A stretch of 64,000 nucleotides of DNA from Tigriopus japonicus (lineage: Eukaryota > Arthropoda > Copepoda > Harpacticoida > Harpacticidae): positions 3,109,126 through 3,173,125 of the forward strand of contig CM021321.1 in the NCBI GenBank assembly GCA_010645155.1. The letters run 5' to 3'. The position numbers and the translations under genes are program-made. A model generated the notes under the pieces. That model was not told where the DNA came from. It saw nothing but the letters and a program-made list of their open reading frames with translations, and searched no databases. This document shows, piece after piece, positions 20,402 to 31,361 of this stretch (position 1 is the stretch's first letter; each line of letters opens with the position of its first letter).

Positions 20402-23400
20402 ATGTTGGCTTGTGGTCGATTTCTCAGTTGCTATCGAACTGGACCCGCTTTGATCCGATCCTTTGGACAACTGTCAAAAATTAATCCTCAAGTCAAAAAT
20501 GCATTTCCGGTAAAAGAGTAAACTCAAGAAAATGTTGAAAAGTTTTTGTGCATTTTATGCCAAAAATCATTGTCTTGGCTTTTATATGATTTCGAGTGAT
20601 TTTCAAGCATATTTTGAAACGATTTTTGGCCGTGTACATTTTTGAATGGTCGTTATTTTGAGATATATTATGCATGATTTTAAAGACAGAGAGTTAGTCT
20701 GAAATAAGTAGGAAAGGTTGATGAGACCAATTTTTAACGAGGTTATTTTCAAATCTAAGAGTGCATGAATGTTCAAATGTAAACGTCAAACCACTTGTCA
20801 AAATTTGAATTCTGTCCAAATCTTTGAAACCTATCAAGAAATTACTTTTTGCTTGAAAAATAAACGATGGGCCTACAAACAAAAAAGATCGAATAATAGC
20901 ATATTGCTTCATTTTTCGAAGCATCTTCTGCCAAATCAAATTAGCCAGTTTGGTTTGAAGGGCAACAAATCAGGATTAAATTTGAACTGCGAAGCTAATA
21001 CGACACTTAAAGTTATGGTTTACAAGAGTTACGAATTATGATCGAAAAGTAGATATCTGATTGATGTTGTTACGTAAAGAAAGAAAAATAAAAGGGCAAA
21101 ATGCTTTAGTTAACTGGAATAATTTTCCACCTTGTTTTCTTTTATTTTTGAATCTAAGAAAGTAATGAAAAATGTTGCATCGTGGGCGTGGCCATGAAAT
21201 GCATTCTCTTCTTAAACTATGTAAAATGTCTTTGTGGTGCGTTTTACTCCCGGTTCCACACTCGGTTTGGTGGTTGATCCAGAACCGAAACCGAAATTTT
21301 TTTTCAGTCCTTCACTACCTCTTAGCTTTGACATTTATTCCAGGTTATGTTTTCATTCAAGATACGTAGGTGGAGGTTAATATTAGGAGCAGTTACCAAA
21401 CAATTGAATTAACACCTGTTTTTTTTATTTTCTCTTAGAAAATTATAGCTCGACCATGTACAGCTGTGTCCACAGCGGCCACCGCACAGTTTGCCACGCC
21501 CAAGATTGTGGGCTATTGGTTATTCGGTATTGCTGGAATGGCCTTTGGGGCTGTGGTTTTGGGCGGAGTTACTCGTTTAACCGAATCTGGTTTGAGCATG
21601 GTATATTAATGCTACAAGGGGGTTATTATAGATGTTTTAACGGTATATTTGTCGCTTTTACAGGTGGATTGGAAGTTGTTTGGAAGACCTCCTCCCGCCA
21701 ATGACGCTGAATGGGAAGAAGAATTGAGAAAATATTCCGAATCGCCCGAATTCAAATACAAAAACTCACAGATCACCATGAACGAATTCAAATTCATATG
21801 GTAACACATCCTCAGAAATATCTATCCAACGATCAGTTAAAAATGAACTAGAATCCTTTTTATAAGGTATATGGAGTATGGTCATCGAATGTGGGGTCGA
21901 GCAATTGGAGCTTGCTATTATTTACCCGCTGCTGTAATGTGGGCCAAAGGCTACTTTGATAAGGCCATGAAGAAACGTATTGTGGTGATGGGAGTGCTAT
22001 TAGCTTGTCAAGGATTACTAGGTAAGATGGTGGTTTTAAAAACGAAATTTTTGCAGAATAAGGTCTCAGAAAAATATGGATTAATTCCTTCTTGTTTCTT
22101 TCGCTGTTTTGAACAAAGAAAAATGACATCTTCTTGATAAAAGCATGAATTCTGATGAGACTTCTTAAATTTATTCAAGTATTTAACACTAGATTGCCAG
22201 AAATCCTATATCAAGCAAAAAAACACAGAACCACCGAGAAGAAACAAGCTCCAATACATTATTTCAAATTTGACCCTTTGAATGGTTGTACTTGTTTACA
22301 TATCAGTCACATTTCCATTTACTGCTCGACTATTTTCTGTGTAAAATTGACTGTTTTTTTCCTAGGATGGTACATGGTGAAATCTGGATTGGATCATAAG
22401 AATTTCGAAGGACCTGCCGATGTTCCCAGGGTGTCTCAATACCGTTTAGCCTCTCATCTCTCTGCTGCTATGGTAAAGCTGTTTATTTGTATCAAAGTCC
22501 ACTCAAAATCATGTCAGCAATCATTTCAAGGTATTGTATTCATTCCTCTTTTGGAATGCCTTGACCGTGCTCACGCCCGCGGTCAAGGAGGGCGTGGCCA
22601 AGTTTACGCCCCAAGTGGCCAAATTCAGAGGTATGGCTATGGGTGCCAAAGCATTGGTCTTTCTCACGGCCGTTTCGGGCGCTTTTGTGGCTGGTTTGGA
22701 CGCTGGTTTGGTTTACAATTCCTTCCCATTGATGGCTGGAAAAGTCATCCCGGATGATATTTTGGCCTTGTCCCCAACATTGAGCAATTTTACGGAGAAT
22801 CCAACCACAGTTCAATTTGATCATAGGTAATCATAAGGAAAATATTCGTCAAATCATTTTCAATCAATTTTTTGAAAGATCATTTAACATTTGAATTCTA
22901 TAAACACATTAAAAAAGGTTATAAAGGGGTGCAATTTCAATCATACCTAATTTTTAGGATCCTAGGGACGACAACATTGGCCTTTATCACGGCGTTGGCC
23001 GTGAAATCCAGAGGATTGCCTTTGAGTCCAAGAGCAAAAACTGCTGTGATCGCATTGACCACGATGGGTTGGATGCAAGTAAGTAGTTTTTACAGGGTAG
23101 TCTATAATTAACGTCCCCTAGATTTTAGCAGTAATTTATGACAAAACAAGACTTAAAAGCGACTTTTTGGTTAAATAACGGGAACAGTAGAGGTATTTGC
23201 CTAAATTTTTATTTTCTTCGTCTAGGCAATTCAGTCACTATTTTTAATGTAACTAATGTGACTTTGTAATGTGCGGTCAAAGCTTTTTTTTTCACCTTAT
23301 TTTTCAGAATAGAGCGTGCGTAATTTGAGTGGGAGAGCCACCACTGGATACTAAATCATAGTTTTTAAACAAGTCGATGAATTTCAACAAGACTTGCTAC

Positions 23401-25024
23401 GAGTATACCTTAAGATGTTTCCTTTAACTGATGATATTATTAGCCCGGATATTTGGGGCACTAATTCAAATGACCCAAGCGTATTAAAGTAGAGAATAAA
23501 TAATAATGCCATGGCAGGGTGTCTGTACAAAAGGTGCCATTAAAACGCATGTTATGTTCAGAGACTATACTCAAGCATCGTTATTTTTGCTGTACTTTGG
23601 TAGAGCCATTTGCCATTTAAATTAGTTCAGCGAACATCTGAGCGAATAAAACAAATAATTCAAAAATAGTGTGCCATTATTCTGATACGACTAATTATTT
23701 GTTTGGCAAGGGACACTAAATTCGGATGTCCCGGTAAACCTGGTTATCAACAGGTTAACTGAGAAACTAATTAAAAAAAGACCCGAGACGACATATTGTC
23801 AACAAGTTCTTACCACTGACCGATATTTTATCACATTCCACTAGTTTTTTTTTTAGTAAAACCAATAATAAGTAAGATAGTAAGAACCTAGTTTCTTGGC
23901 TAGATGAAAGCTGTCACCATGTGAGAATTTCGCAATTATTACATAACCCATCGAGAATGACCGCAGGTTCCCCATTTAAGTTGTTAAAGTTGTGATAAAG
24001 CATGAAAATTAAAACCTAAGGTCACTAGGACGAGTGCTATGGAGAGTGGATTTCTCACTCGTAATTTTGTCAATGTTCATTTACAAACCAAGGACAAATA
24101 TTTCTCAAGTTTTTATTTCACTTGTGTGAGGTTTAAATTCGGGGGATCCTTCAATGATTTTGAGTGTGCCTACGAGTCTAATTCGACGAGTTTAATTTGG
24201 ATGATTGACGAGTTTGATCTGGTTTAATCCTCTTATTTTTGCAGGATATAACACATTCAGATACCTCTCTTTCCAAATCATTTATCTTTTTCACATTTTT
24301 ATGACTAGAAAGATAAATTTAAAGAATATCAATTCAACCATTCTGATGGCTCTGTTCAAAGGTATTGTTTGTTTGTTTGTTGAGGAGTCAGAACGCAGCT
24401 TCGCAGCTGCGATCTGATAGAGGCTGTCCGCCATATGGGGATATTGCCGCTCCACTTGGACAAGCTAACAAGCAAGCATTAATTTTTACCTCACCCTCGG
24501 GAATGACCCCAGGTTCGCCCATTTAAGCCGTCAAGGGCCGTGACTTCTGCATGTAACTTAATACCACAGGTCACTAGGACTCGGCAAGCCCGGGATCGAA
24601 CCGGGGCTTGCCTAGTATTTGGCATTGAAAGACAGTTCAATGCTAAATTTTGACTCCGAAGAGTTGAGTTTTGGAAAGTTGTGTGTTGCATTTGAAAGAC
24701 GGTTCAAATGCTAAATTTTGACTCCCAAGAGTTGAGTTTTGAGGGTGGCAGTCAGCCGGGATCGAACCCTAGCCATCTGCACGACAAACCGACGCAGTAC
24801 GCACTACGCCATGCCTCACCCCTCCCAAAGTTCAAAGATATGATAACTTTAAAGTGTTTCTTTCTCGTTTATAGGTTGGATTGGGTATCACCACATTACT
24901 CTTGTACGTTCCGGTTCCAATTGCGGCATTGCATCAATCCGGAGCGCTGCTAACCCTAACAAGCGCTCTCTGGTTATCCCACGAGTTGAAATTGATGAAA
25001 GCTTTAAAGTATGTTCCAAAGTGA
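20402..25024 (+). CDS. COX15: Heme A synthase COX15, mitochondrial, 8 exons
   Basis: COX15 converts heme O to heme A in the mitochondrial inner membrane for cytochrome c oxidase. Exons are 20402-20509, 21439-21600, 21664-21800, 21867-22021, 22366-22472, 22531-22826, 22958-23078 and 24875-25024. Phases fit and give 411 residues (human COX15 has about 410). Exon 1 encodes a basic, Arg-rich, acid-free N-terminus ([20 protein letters not shown]) typical of a mitochondrial presequence; an in-frame ATG at 20336 is also possible. The family signature [13 protein letters not shown] is present. The four heme-ligand histidines lie in EYGHRMWGR (H142), SQYRLASH (H218), FDHR (H321) and HQSG (H382). Hydrophobic segments such as [20 protein letters not shown] mark membrane helices. 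Intron 7 (1.8 kb) is filled with repeats. Confidence 0.97.
23442..23635. mobile_element. MITE, AGCCCG-ended family (copy 1)
   Basis: The left end AGCCCGGATATTTGGGGCAC and the following CTAATTCAAATG match the better copy at 61571-61769. The right end carries the inverted counterpart (GCCATTTGCCATTTAAATTAG). It lies in COX15 intron 7. No coding capacity is seen. Confidence 0.5.
23930..24610. repeat. Dispersed repeat, two copies, with palindromic tail
   Basis: A segment near 23950-24035 and one near 24498-24577 share GAATGACC, CAGGTTC, CCCATTTAAG, GTCACTAGGAC and intervening words in the same order. The second copy runs into a strong palindrome at about 24583-24610 (GGCAAGCCC...GGGCTTGCC) containing GGATCGAACC, which is a tRNA-like B-box on the minus strand. 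This suggests parts of a SINE-like repeat in COX15 intron 7. Confidence 0.45.
24622..24741. repeat. Tandem duplication, two units of about 53 bp
   Basis: Both units read GCATTGAAAGAC or GCATTTGAAAGAC, then GGTTCAA/AGTTCAA, GCTAAATTTTGACTCC and AAGAGTTGAGTTTTG. They sit at 24622-24674 and about 24688-24741, between the palindrome and the SINE head. Confidence 0.7.
24741..24825 (-). mobile_element. tRNA-derived SINE head
   Basis: On the minus strand an A-box-like TGGCGTAGTGCG (24811-24800) is followed after 31 bp by a B-box GGTTCGATCC (24768-24759). This is the spacing of an RNA polymerase III internal promoter in a tRNA. No acceptor stem is seen to pair, so this is a tRNA-related SINE rather than a functional tRNA gene. 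Confidence 0.6.
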
Positions 25025-26244
25025 TAAAATACATACAAATTAATGATCAAATTTGGTATACAGTTATTTTCAAAGGGTGTATTCTGCAAGAAGTTGGTAT
25101 ATAAAACGATCACTCATCATGGTATTCATGTCTAATGTACAACGGTTAAAATTGACGATTTTTTGGGAGACTTCCGCTTCGATTTGGACTTGATTTTGGG
25201 TGACGGAACTGGTACAGTGATAATAATATCCTCCTCTGGTTGCTGCTCGGGTGCTGTTTTGTCATTCGGCATGATTTGACCACACGTGGGACAAATTTCT
25301 TGCTTTATTTCTCTTCTGAAACGTGAAATTATTTTCAACATTAGTTAAATTTTCAACATTAACAAATCTCTTTGTTCTTGATAGAATAACTAAAACTAGT
25401 TTACTTCTACAGTGCTATGAAATTCAATTTAGATGTTGGGCTTCAGTCTCCAAAATAGCGTAAATTGGATACAAATAGACAAGTGCTTCAAAGGTTTGAC
25501 GATTCTACAAGCAGTGTTAATGAATTTTTAAAAATAGATGTCGATTTTTAGTCAATTATTTCAGGGGTAAATTCAAATTTAACTTAAACAATTCGTGGAG
25601 TATTTTAGGGTTTGGTTGAATGTTAAAATTCAAAAGGTTCAAAATTCCCTGTCAGATTAAACATTACTATAGAAGTAGCAAAATTTCCGTCCTTAAGTTT
25701 AGTCCGGAAGTATTAAGTAAAAAAATAAATTGTAACACAAAAATAATGGTTAATCAAACTAATTACGTGCACCTGATTATTCCAGATTGTTAGTTTAATC
25801 TTACATAAATAGGTCGAATAACTGGACTGAAATCGGAAGCATGCAAGAAGAAGCACTCAACCCACGGTCACCCAACCAACCAATCATCCATCATCAAAGA
25901 GGAAGAGGACAAATTCGAAAAAGATCAAGAAGGCACGATGTGTGTTCTGGTTTTGGTTCGGATCAGACGCCATTGATTCCGATTTGACTCCGATACAAGA
26001 GAATGGATAGACTGGCGGGGTCATGAGACGAACCAAGGAGAACAATAGGGAAATAAGATGAGACAGACAGGCCAATGAAATAAGGGATCTCTATCTATGG
26101 ACTTCTACTCTCCCATATATCCCCGCCTTTTGAGTGTGTATGTGTTTGAGTGCATGTTTATGGGTGTGGGTGTAGGTGTGTCTCGTGTTCTTGATTACAT
26201 TGCCCCAGATCACTTAATCATGCGATGGCCCTTGGTGCCGGAGA
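25025..26244. other. Gap between the convergent COX15 and glycogenin 3' ends
   Basis: Both flanking genes end toward this gap. It should contain their 3' untranslated regions. One short open segment (25132-25315, minus) is listed separately; nothing else is recognised. Confidence 0.5.
25132..25315 (-). other. Possible orphan or alternative terminal exon
   Basis: A minus-strand open segment follows a good acceptor (ACGTTTCAG) and runs to a TAG. It encodes a CPTCGQIM pair of cysteines, an acidic stretch and a lysine-rich tail (KIKSKSKRKSPKKSS). It could be an alternative last exon of glycogenin, but I could not find a glycogenin donor in the required phase (2). No family is recognised. Confidence 0.2.
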
Positions 26245-29108
26245 TTATTCTGGTTTTCTTGCCCGCCCCCTGCCCAGTACTCGCCTCGAAACTGGCGCCA
26301 TTTTGTCCTCCTTGGGTGAACTTTTCACACCATTTGCAACTTTGACATCTTCATTTGGAGGCGATGGAGTTGGCAAACGATCCTCGGCGAGTTGATGGTC
26401 CAAGGACTTCAAATGTCTTTTCGAGATCCTCGTGGGTAACACGGGCTTAAATGGCGTTGGTGCTTGATGTTTAATCTTCTCGCCTAATGAGGCTTCTATC
26501 TTTTGCAAGATCAAATCGAACCCGGTATATTCCCTTGGGATCTCGGGTTGAGCTTGTGGTTTAGGTTCAGGATTAGAGTGGGGCTCGTCGTTCGCGACAA
26601 ACATGGTGGTTTGTTCTTCGGGGTGATTGTCAACCTGGGGGATTTTTCCCACAGCCTCATTGATTATCGGCGTTTCCCCCACAGCCTCATTAAGTTTCGT
26701 TTTGATTTTTTCAAAGGCATTACGCCCCATGAAATCCGGATTACCCCTTTCCCAAGCGGTTTTATTATCCACATAAGGTGGAAGATGATAGTCTTCTTTG
26801 TAATGGAGATTTGTGTCGCTGTAAGTCCTGACGATTACATTTGGTTCATAGTGGAACGTGTTGGGAATGGGTTGGGAATGATCAGTTTCGAATTTATCCT
26901 CCTTGTTGGGTTCAAGATTTGTGGAGATCGGAGGGATCTCGTCCAAGTTGGAAGGAAGAGAGCAATAGCGAAGATCGGATACTGACGGACTTGGGGAAAT
27001 GTCTGCGAATCCCCCAAGAAAGGTCATGAAAATCATCCGAGGGCAAAAAGGAAGCAGAGAAGCAAAAAGAGATGAGTTCGAGTCTAACAGCATAAATTAG
27101 TACAATCGGATCACGAAAAAAGCTAGAACCTATTTATTGTGGTGATGAGTTTGAGGAGAAAAAAGCGAGATCATGCAATCTGAGATTCTTTTTACCGGTT
27201 CCAAAGGGCTTTGGACAACCTCCATCTTACCTAGGAACCTCATAACGGGCCCTGACTGAGGTGGCAGTTAAATAATTAAGGGAAGTTGTTATTGAAAGCA
27301 GATTGAAAAATAAGTTAGAGTGGTTTCAATCAAAGGTACACAGCAGACTTGTGTTTCCAATTTTGTTTTGCAAGTTTTCAAACACCTTTGGCTTACTATT
27401 TCCAGGCACCCTGGAATGAAACTGGTTCAAACTTCCAAAGCAAACGAAATCCTGACAGAAGAGCATTCTATGCCAAGTTTATGTGGATTTTCCTCATTAT
27501 AAAGGGCTATTTTTGGTGCTAAGTTTCCAAGGTTCACTTACCAGGACTGGACAGAGTGGATTCAATCTTTTTCAAGATGTTGTCAAAGGAGGCATGGCCG
27601 AGATAATCGGGTCGACCCTCTTCCCAATGAACACGACTATCTCCAGCTTGCTGTTGGGTGGGGATGAAAGCAGCCCCGCCTCCAGGGGTTTGAACCATTG
27701 GCATGGGTGGTTCATGTTGCATGGGTGGCAGGGATTTCTGGAAATGAAAAACATGATCTTCACATCTGAACGGATTTGGCGGGATCAAACAAGGTTTACC
27801 TCAGAGATTTGTGCACACCAATCTCCCGATGGATAATAACCCAGACAACTATAACACTGTTGTTAGAAAGACAGGGATTTGTTAATTTGAAACACTCCAA
27901 GCAATGCAAGATTAGGGGGTTAAGTCACAACCCTTGTGGTGGATTTTGGGCTTACCAATTTTTCGCCTAGTTTGGGTTTGACATCCGAATGGAAGATGTG
28001 CCACCAATTCTTTAAGTGGTTCAACGTATGTTCTTCTCCCAGCCTTGGCTGGGGTTGGCCCGTGGGGTCAAATTGGACATGCCAAGGTTTAGAAACACCA
28101 ATGAAGTGGATAATCTTCACTTGGTTGCCGTACCTGGACGAAAAAGGAATTTTATGAAACGCTCAGCCTTAACCTAATTTTCACTGTTTGAAACAAATGC
28201 AATCAAAGACGCGTTAATGATGTTCTGAAACTTACTTTTTATAAGCTGGAAGATAGGTGTAAGTGGCAGTAGCGCACATGTTGTAAAGAAACGAGAGGTG
28301 TCGTCCAATGTCCTTGGTGGCCCAATCACTGAAGAACGTATTGAGCAATCCTTGATCTCCGCCGTCGAATGAGCCCTCGGAATTGGCATGTTTCATTAAA
28401 GCCTATTAAAAGAGTAAAACCAAACGATGACCCTTTTCGTGAGGTAAGACTTGAATCTTGGGCAATATTACTTTATATGTTTCGTGGGAAGGTTTGAAGA
28501 CGAACACGCCAGAGTTAAAACAATCGGGCCAACCGGCATCCGGGGCAGCTGAAAGCTCTTCACGATTAAAAAGCTCATCGCAATTTCGAATCACCATAGT
28601 GTCGGCATCGAGGAACACGCATTTCTCATACTGAACCAAATTCCAACAATGGAGCTTGGTAAACGTGATTCCCAACTCGGGTCTTTCCAACAAGCTCAAA
28701 TTGGCAATATCCTTGGAATCAAACTCCTCCACGTTCACCACTTCGTCGAAAGTGTTCTGGAGTTGCCCCCTAATAGGAGTAAATCAATGATTAATGTTCT
28801 TTCATGGATCAAACTTGTAATTCTGAGATATACTTCATGGCCTCGGAAACGCCCTTGGAGATCATGCAAACCTTTTTGCGGGTGGTTCCTGCTCGGATTA
28901 ATGAGTTTCCCAAAACCAAAGCTCCCAAGCAATACGAGTCGTTGGTAGCTAACGTCACCCATGCTTGAGTAGATGCTTCGGCAGATGCTGAAAGGATGGA
29001 ATAAAATTTTAATTAAGCTCAATACCTTAATAAAAATTTGTTGACTTGAATTTTCAAATGAAAGAACGGTCCACTCATAAAATTTTTACCTTCGCTAGGG
29101 CCAACCAT
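26245..29108 (-). CDS. GYG: Glycogenin glucosyltransferase, 8 exons, extended C-terminus
   Basis: Glycogenin primes glycogen by glucosylating its own tyrosine from UDP-glucose. Minus-strand exons are 29108-29090, 28987-28834, 28769-28472, 28402-28236, 28133-27956, 27856-27800, 27737-27542 and 27002-26245. Phases agree and give about 608 residues. The GT8 fold is clear: [10 protein letters not shown] at the start, the metal-binding DADT (D112/D114), [27 protein letters not shown], acceptor Tyr205 in ATYTYLPAY (matching human Tyr195) and HFIG-KPWH. Exon 6 is a short cysteine-rich insert ([16 protein letters not shown]). The C-terminal glycogen-synthase-binding motif occurs near residue 329 ([18 protein letters not shown]), again near 440 ([18 protein letters not shown]) and in degenerate form near 512-530 ([15 protein letters not shown]). 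The tail ends in a basic stretch. The exact last exon is the least certain part. Confidence 0.94.
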
Positions 29109-31361
29109 TTTCCCTTTTGAAATGTAAAGCAATGGTTCAAAGCTTTAAGGTAATCGATGCAAGTTCTTGCACCGGCTTTTACCCCTTTTTAACACTTTCG
29201 TTTCCCAATCGAAATCGAAATGAAGATTTGAAGACCCAAAAACACTCTTCGCAAGATGAGCAACATCCACGACCACGCTCAAAACCACACCACAGTTGCT
29301 CAAAAACTAAAGAAACGAGTGCCCATGGTGAACAAACCGGAATTTCCAGTTTCTCCCTGTCCATTTGTTGGAGAGCCTATCCAAATTCCGATCCCAAGCA
29401 ACAGTACTTAATGTTCAAAATGCAATGATGATGAGAAAATATGTATAGTATCTCAAAGCCAACTTATAAATCGGGCAATGTTGCGTGGTACTGATAACTT
29501 TCAAAAACATATCAAAAACATGTCATTTTTTCACATGTCTAGAGGACTTATGTAATCGCTCAGATGATCACAGCACAGGGAAAACACCCAAACTTGCTTG
29601 ACCACTTTGGCATAAATTCTCTGTTCAAGAAGAACATGACCCTCGTCAATCAATCCATCGAGTTGCTGCTCACAAGGTCGTGAGCTTTATAGTTCGAAGA
29701 CCCAGACACTCACACAGGAGACAACAGACAATGACCTTCAAATGAATGAGGCCACGCAGTTTGAGTCATGCATTGAAGATACTGAATAACCCTTTCATTT
29801 TCTTCAAAACCCGTATTTGATCGGTTTCTTGAGAACTCACCTTCAGAAAGAATGAGCGACGCCATGAGGAGAACCAATTTCTTTGCTTCCAAATTCCTCC
29901 AAAACTTTCCACCCAACAGACTTTGTACTGAATATCACCGTGGAACGAACTAGACTGGCCAACCTTGCCAAGAAACTGAACTTTTCCCGCTCACTCCACG
30001 AGGTCTAAATACTTTTCAGAGCCAGCTAAACACGCTTTCGCGAATACGAAATACCTAAGTTCGTTCCACCTACAGTCTCTCCAGTGATTGTCCCATGCAG
30101 AAACCCGTGATAGGATGAAGTCCAGCTGATTCCGTCATTTTGGCCATGGAACAGCTCGTCGTTCTAGTGAAAGAAAGCGCGTGAAACGCAAGCTTGAGAA
30201 GGAAGGAAATATGGAACAGCTGAGTGATGTACTCAACTGCTCCCATGAGACACGTTGAACTAGCAAAATGGGTTTCACCGATGACACACCGCATAGTTTA
30301 CCTTAACGAGCTTGATGGGTCGGAAACGTGTCAATAATTCGTCACTTGGACTTGTTACAAGTCACATGCTTTGGGTTTGACAATTGCTTAAGTTTACTTC
30401 AGGACGGATGTGACACTTATGACTGCGGGGTCAATCTCGAGGATTTGCAAATGCTTCTGAACCAGGAACTGGAGCAAAAGTTTGAGAAAGGCCTAGAAAT
30501 GATATCACCCTAAAGTAATGACGTTCCTATTTTTCATCAACTTGCTAGCGCCCACTCTTTGTGGGGAATATTTCATAGCCGATCTTCCAACACGTTTTAA
30601 TGCAGAGGAAGACAATTTTTTTGAAACGTTTTTCTGGGTTTTTTATGGGCTAACCGATATTTGCCAAATTCAATCCGTTTTCAGACGAAAAATCAAATCA
30701 ATCATAAGTACAATATCGTTCATTCTCTTTTTTGGGGACAAATCTATCAAAATCAACTATCAAAACAAAAATACTGAATTTCCTGGAGTGGGGGCTAGCG
30801 CTAAGAAATGTGATGTCCAGTTGGAACAAATCAAAAAAGAACTTGCATCAGTTCGAGTACGTATTTTTCACCTCAATCAAATGCCGGAGAGAATATTTGT
30901 GCCTCTGTTCCGTCCACACTCAACTGATGGAATATGTATCTTGTGTAGAACATGCCTCCTCAAACTTATGTATTGGAAGGAGTGCTGAATAAAATCGTCA
31001 GACGTGGGCTAGCTCACTCCTTCTCAGTAGGATTTGCACTTGGGTTTAAGAGAGCATAACTTTTGCCTCTAACTTTCAATCGAGCTGAAAATCGAAAGAC
31101 GTAGTCTACTCAATCTAGGCAAGGTCTCATTTGCAATAGAACGTAATCGATTTGATCTTGGTAAAATCATTACCTTTATCGCTAGCCTTTCAATCCAGTA
31201 AATTCAGTGTTTCTTGATTACAACAATCAAATACAAGAAAAATGCTTCAGATTTAGAGACTTAGTCTTCCTCAATATTTTTGGGTCCCTTTGCACAAAAT
31301 CAATTCAAGCTTAATGTTTCTTTTATCTTTTGTGCAACATGTTCAGTCACAAGATATATTT
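29109..31361. other. Gap between glycogenin 5' end and prefoldin 4 3' end
   Basis: The glycogenin promoter should be at the left edge. An ATG-initiated open frame at 30518-30988 is listed separately. A preceding short frame ending at 30513 carries an acceptor (ACTTCAG) and a helical acidic segment (NLEDLQMLLNQELEQKFEKG), which could be an exon of an unrecognised plus-strand gene. Confidence 0.4.
30518..30988 (+). CDS. Unrecognised ORF, 156 aa
   Basis: I do not recognise this frame. It begins with a true ATG and has a hydrophobic start (MTFLFFINLLAPTLCG) that could be a signal peptide or anchor. A segment follows with ASAKKCDVQLEQIKKELASV, then a cysteine-rich end (CILCRTCLLKLMYWKEC). A donor-like GTACGT follows codon ELASVR, so it may instead be one exon of a longer gene. 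The length is notable for AT-rich DNA, but conservation is unknown. Confidence 0.2.
   Translation: MTFLFFINLLAPTLCGEYFIADLPTRFNAEEDNFFETFFWVFYGLTDICQIQSVFRRKIKSIISTISFILFFGDKSIKINYQNKNTEFPGVGASAKKCDVQLEQIKKELASVRVRIFHLNQMPERIFVPLFRPHSTDGICILCRTCLLKLMYWKEC

Noticed and set aside
24583..24610. tRNA-like B-box in a strong palindrome
   Set aside because: No A-box at the proper distance and no cloverleaf, so not called a tRNA gene.
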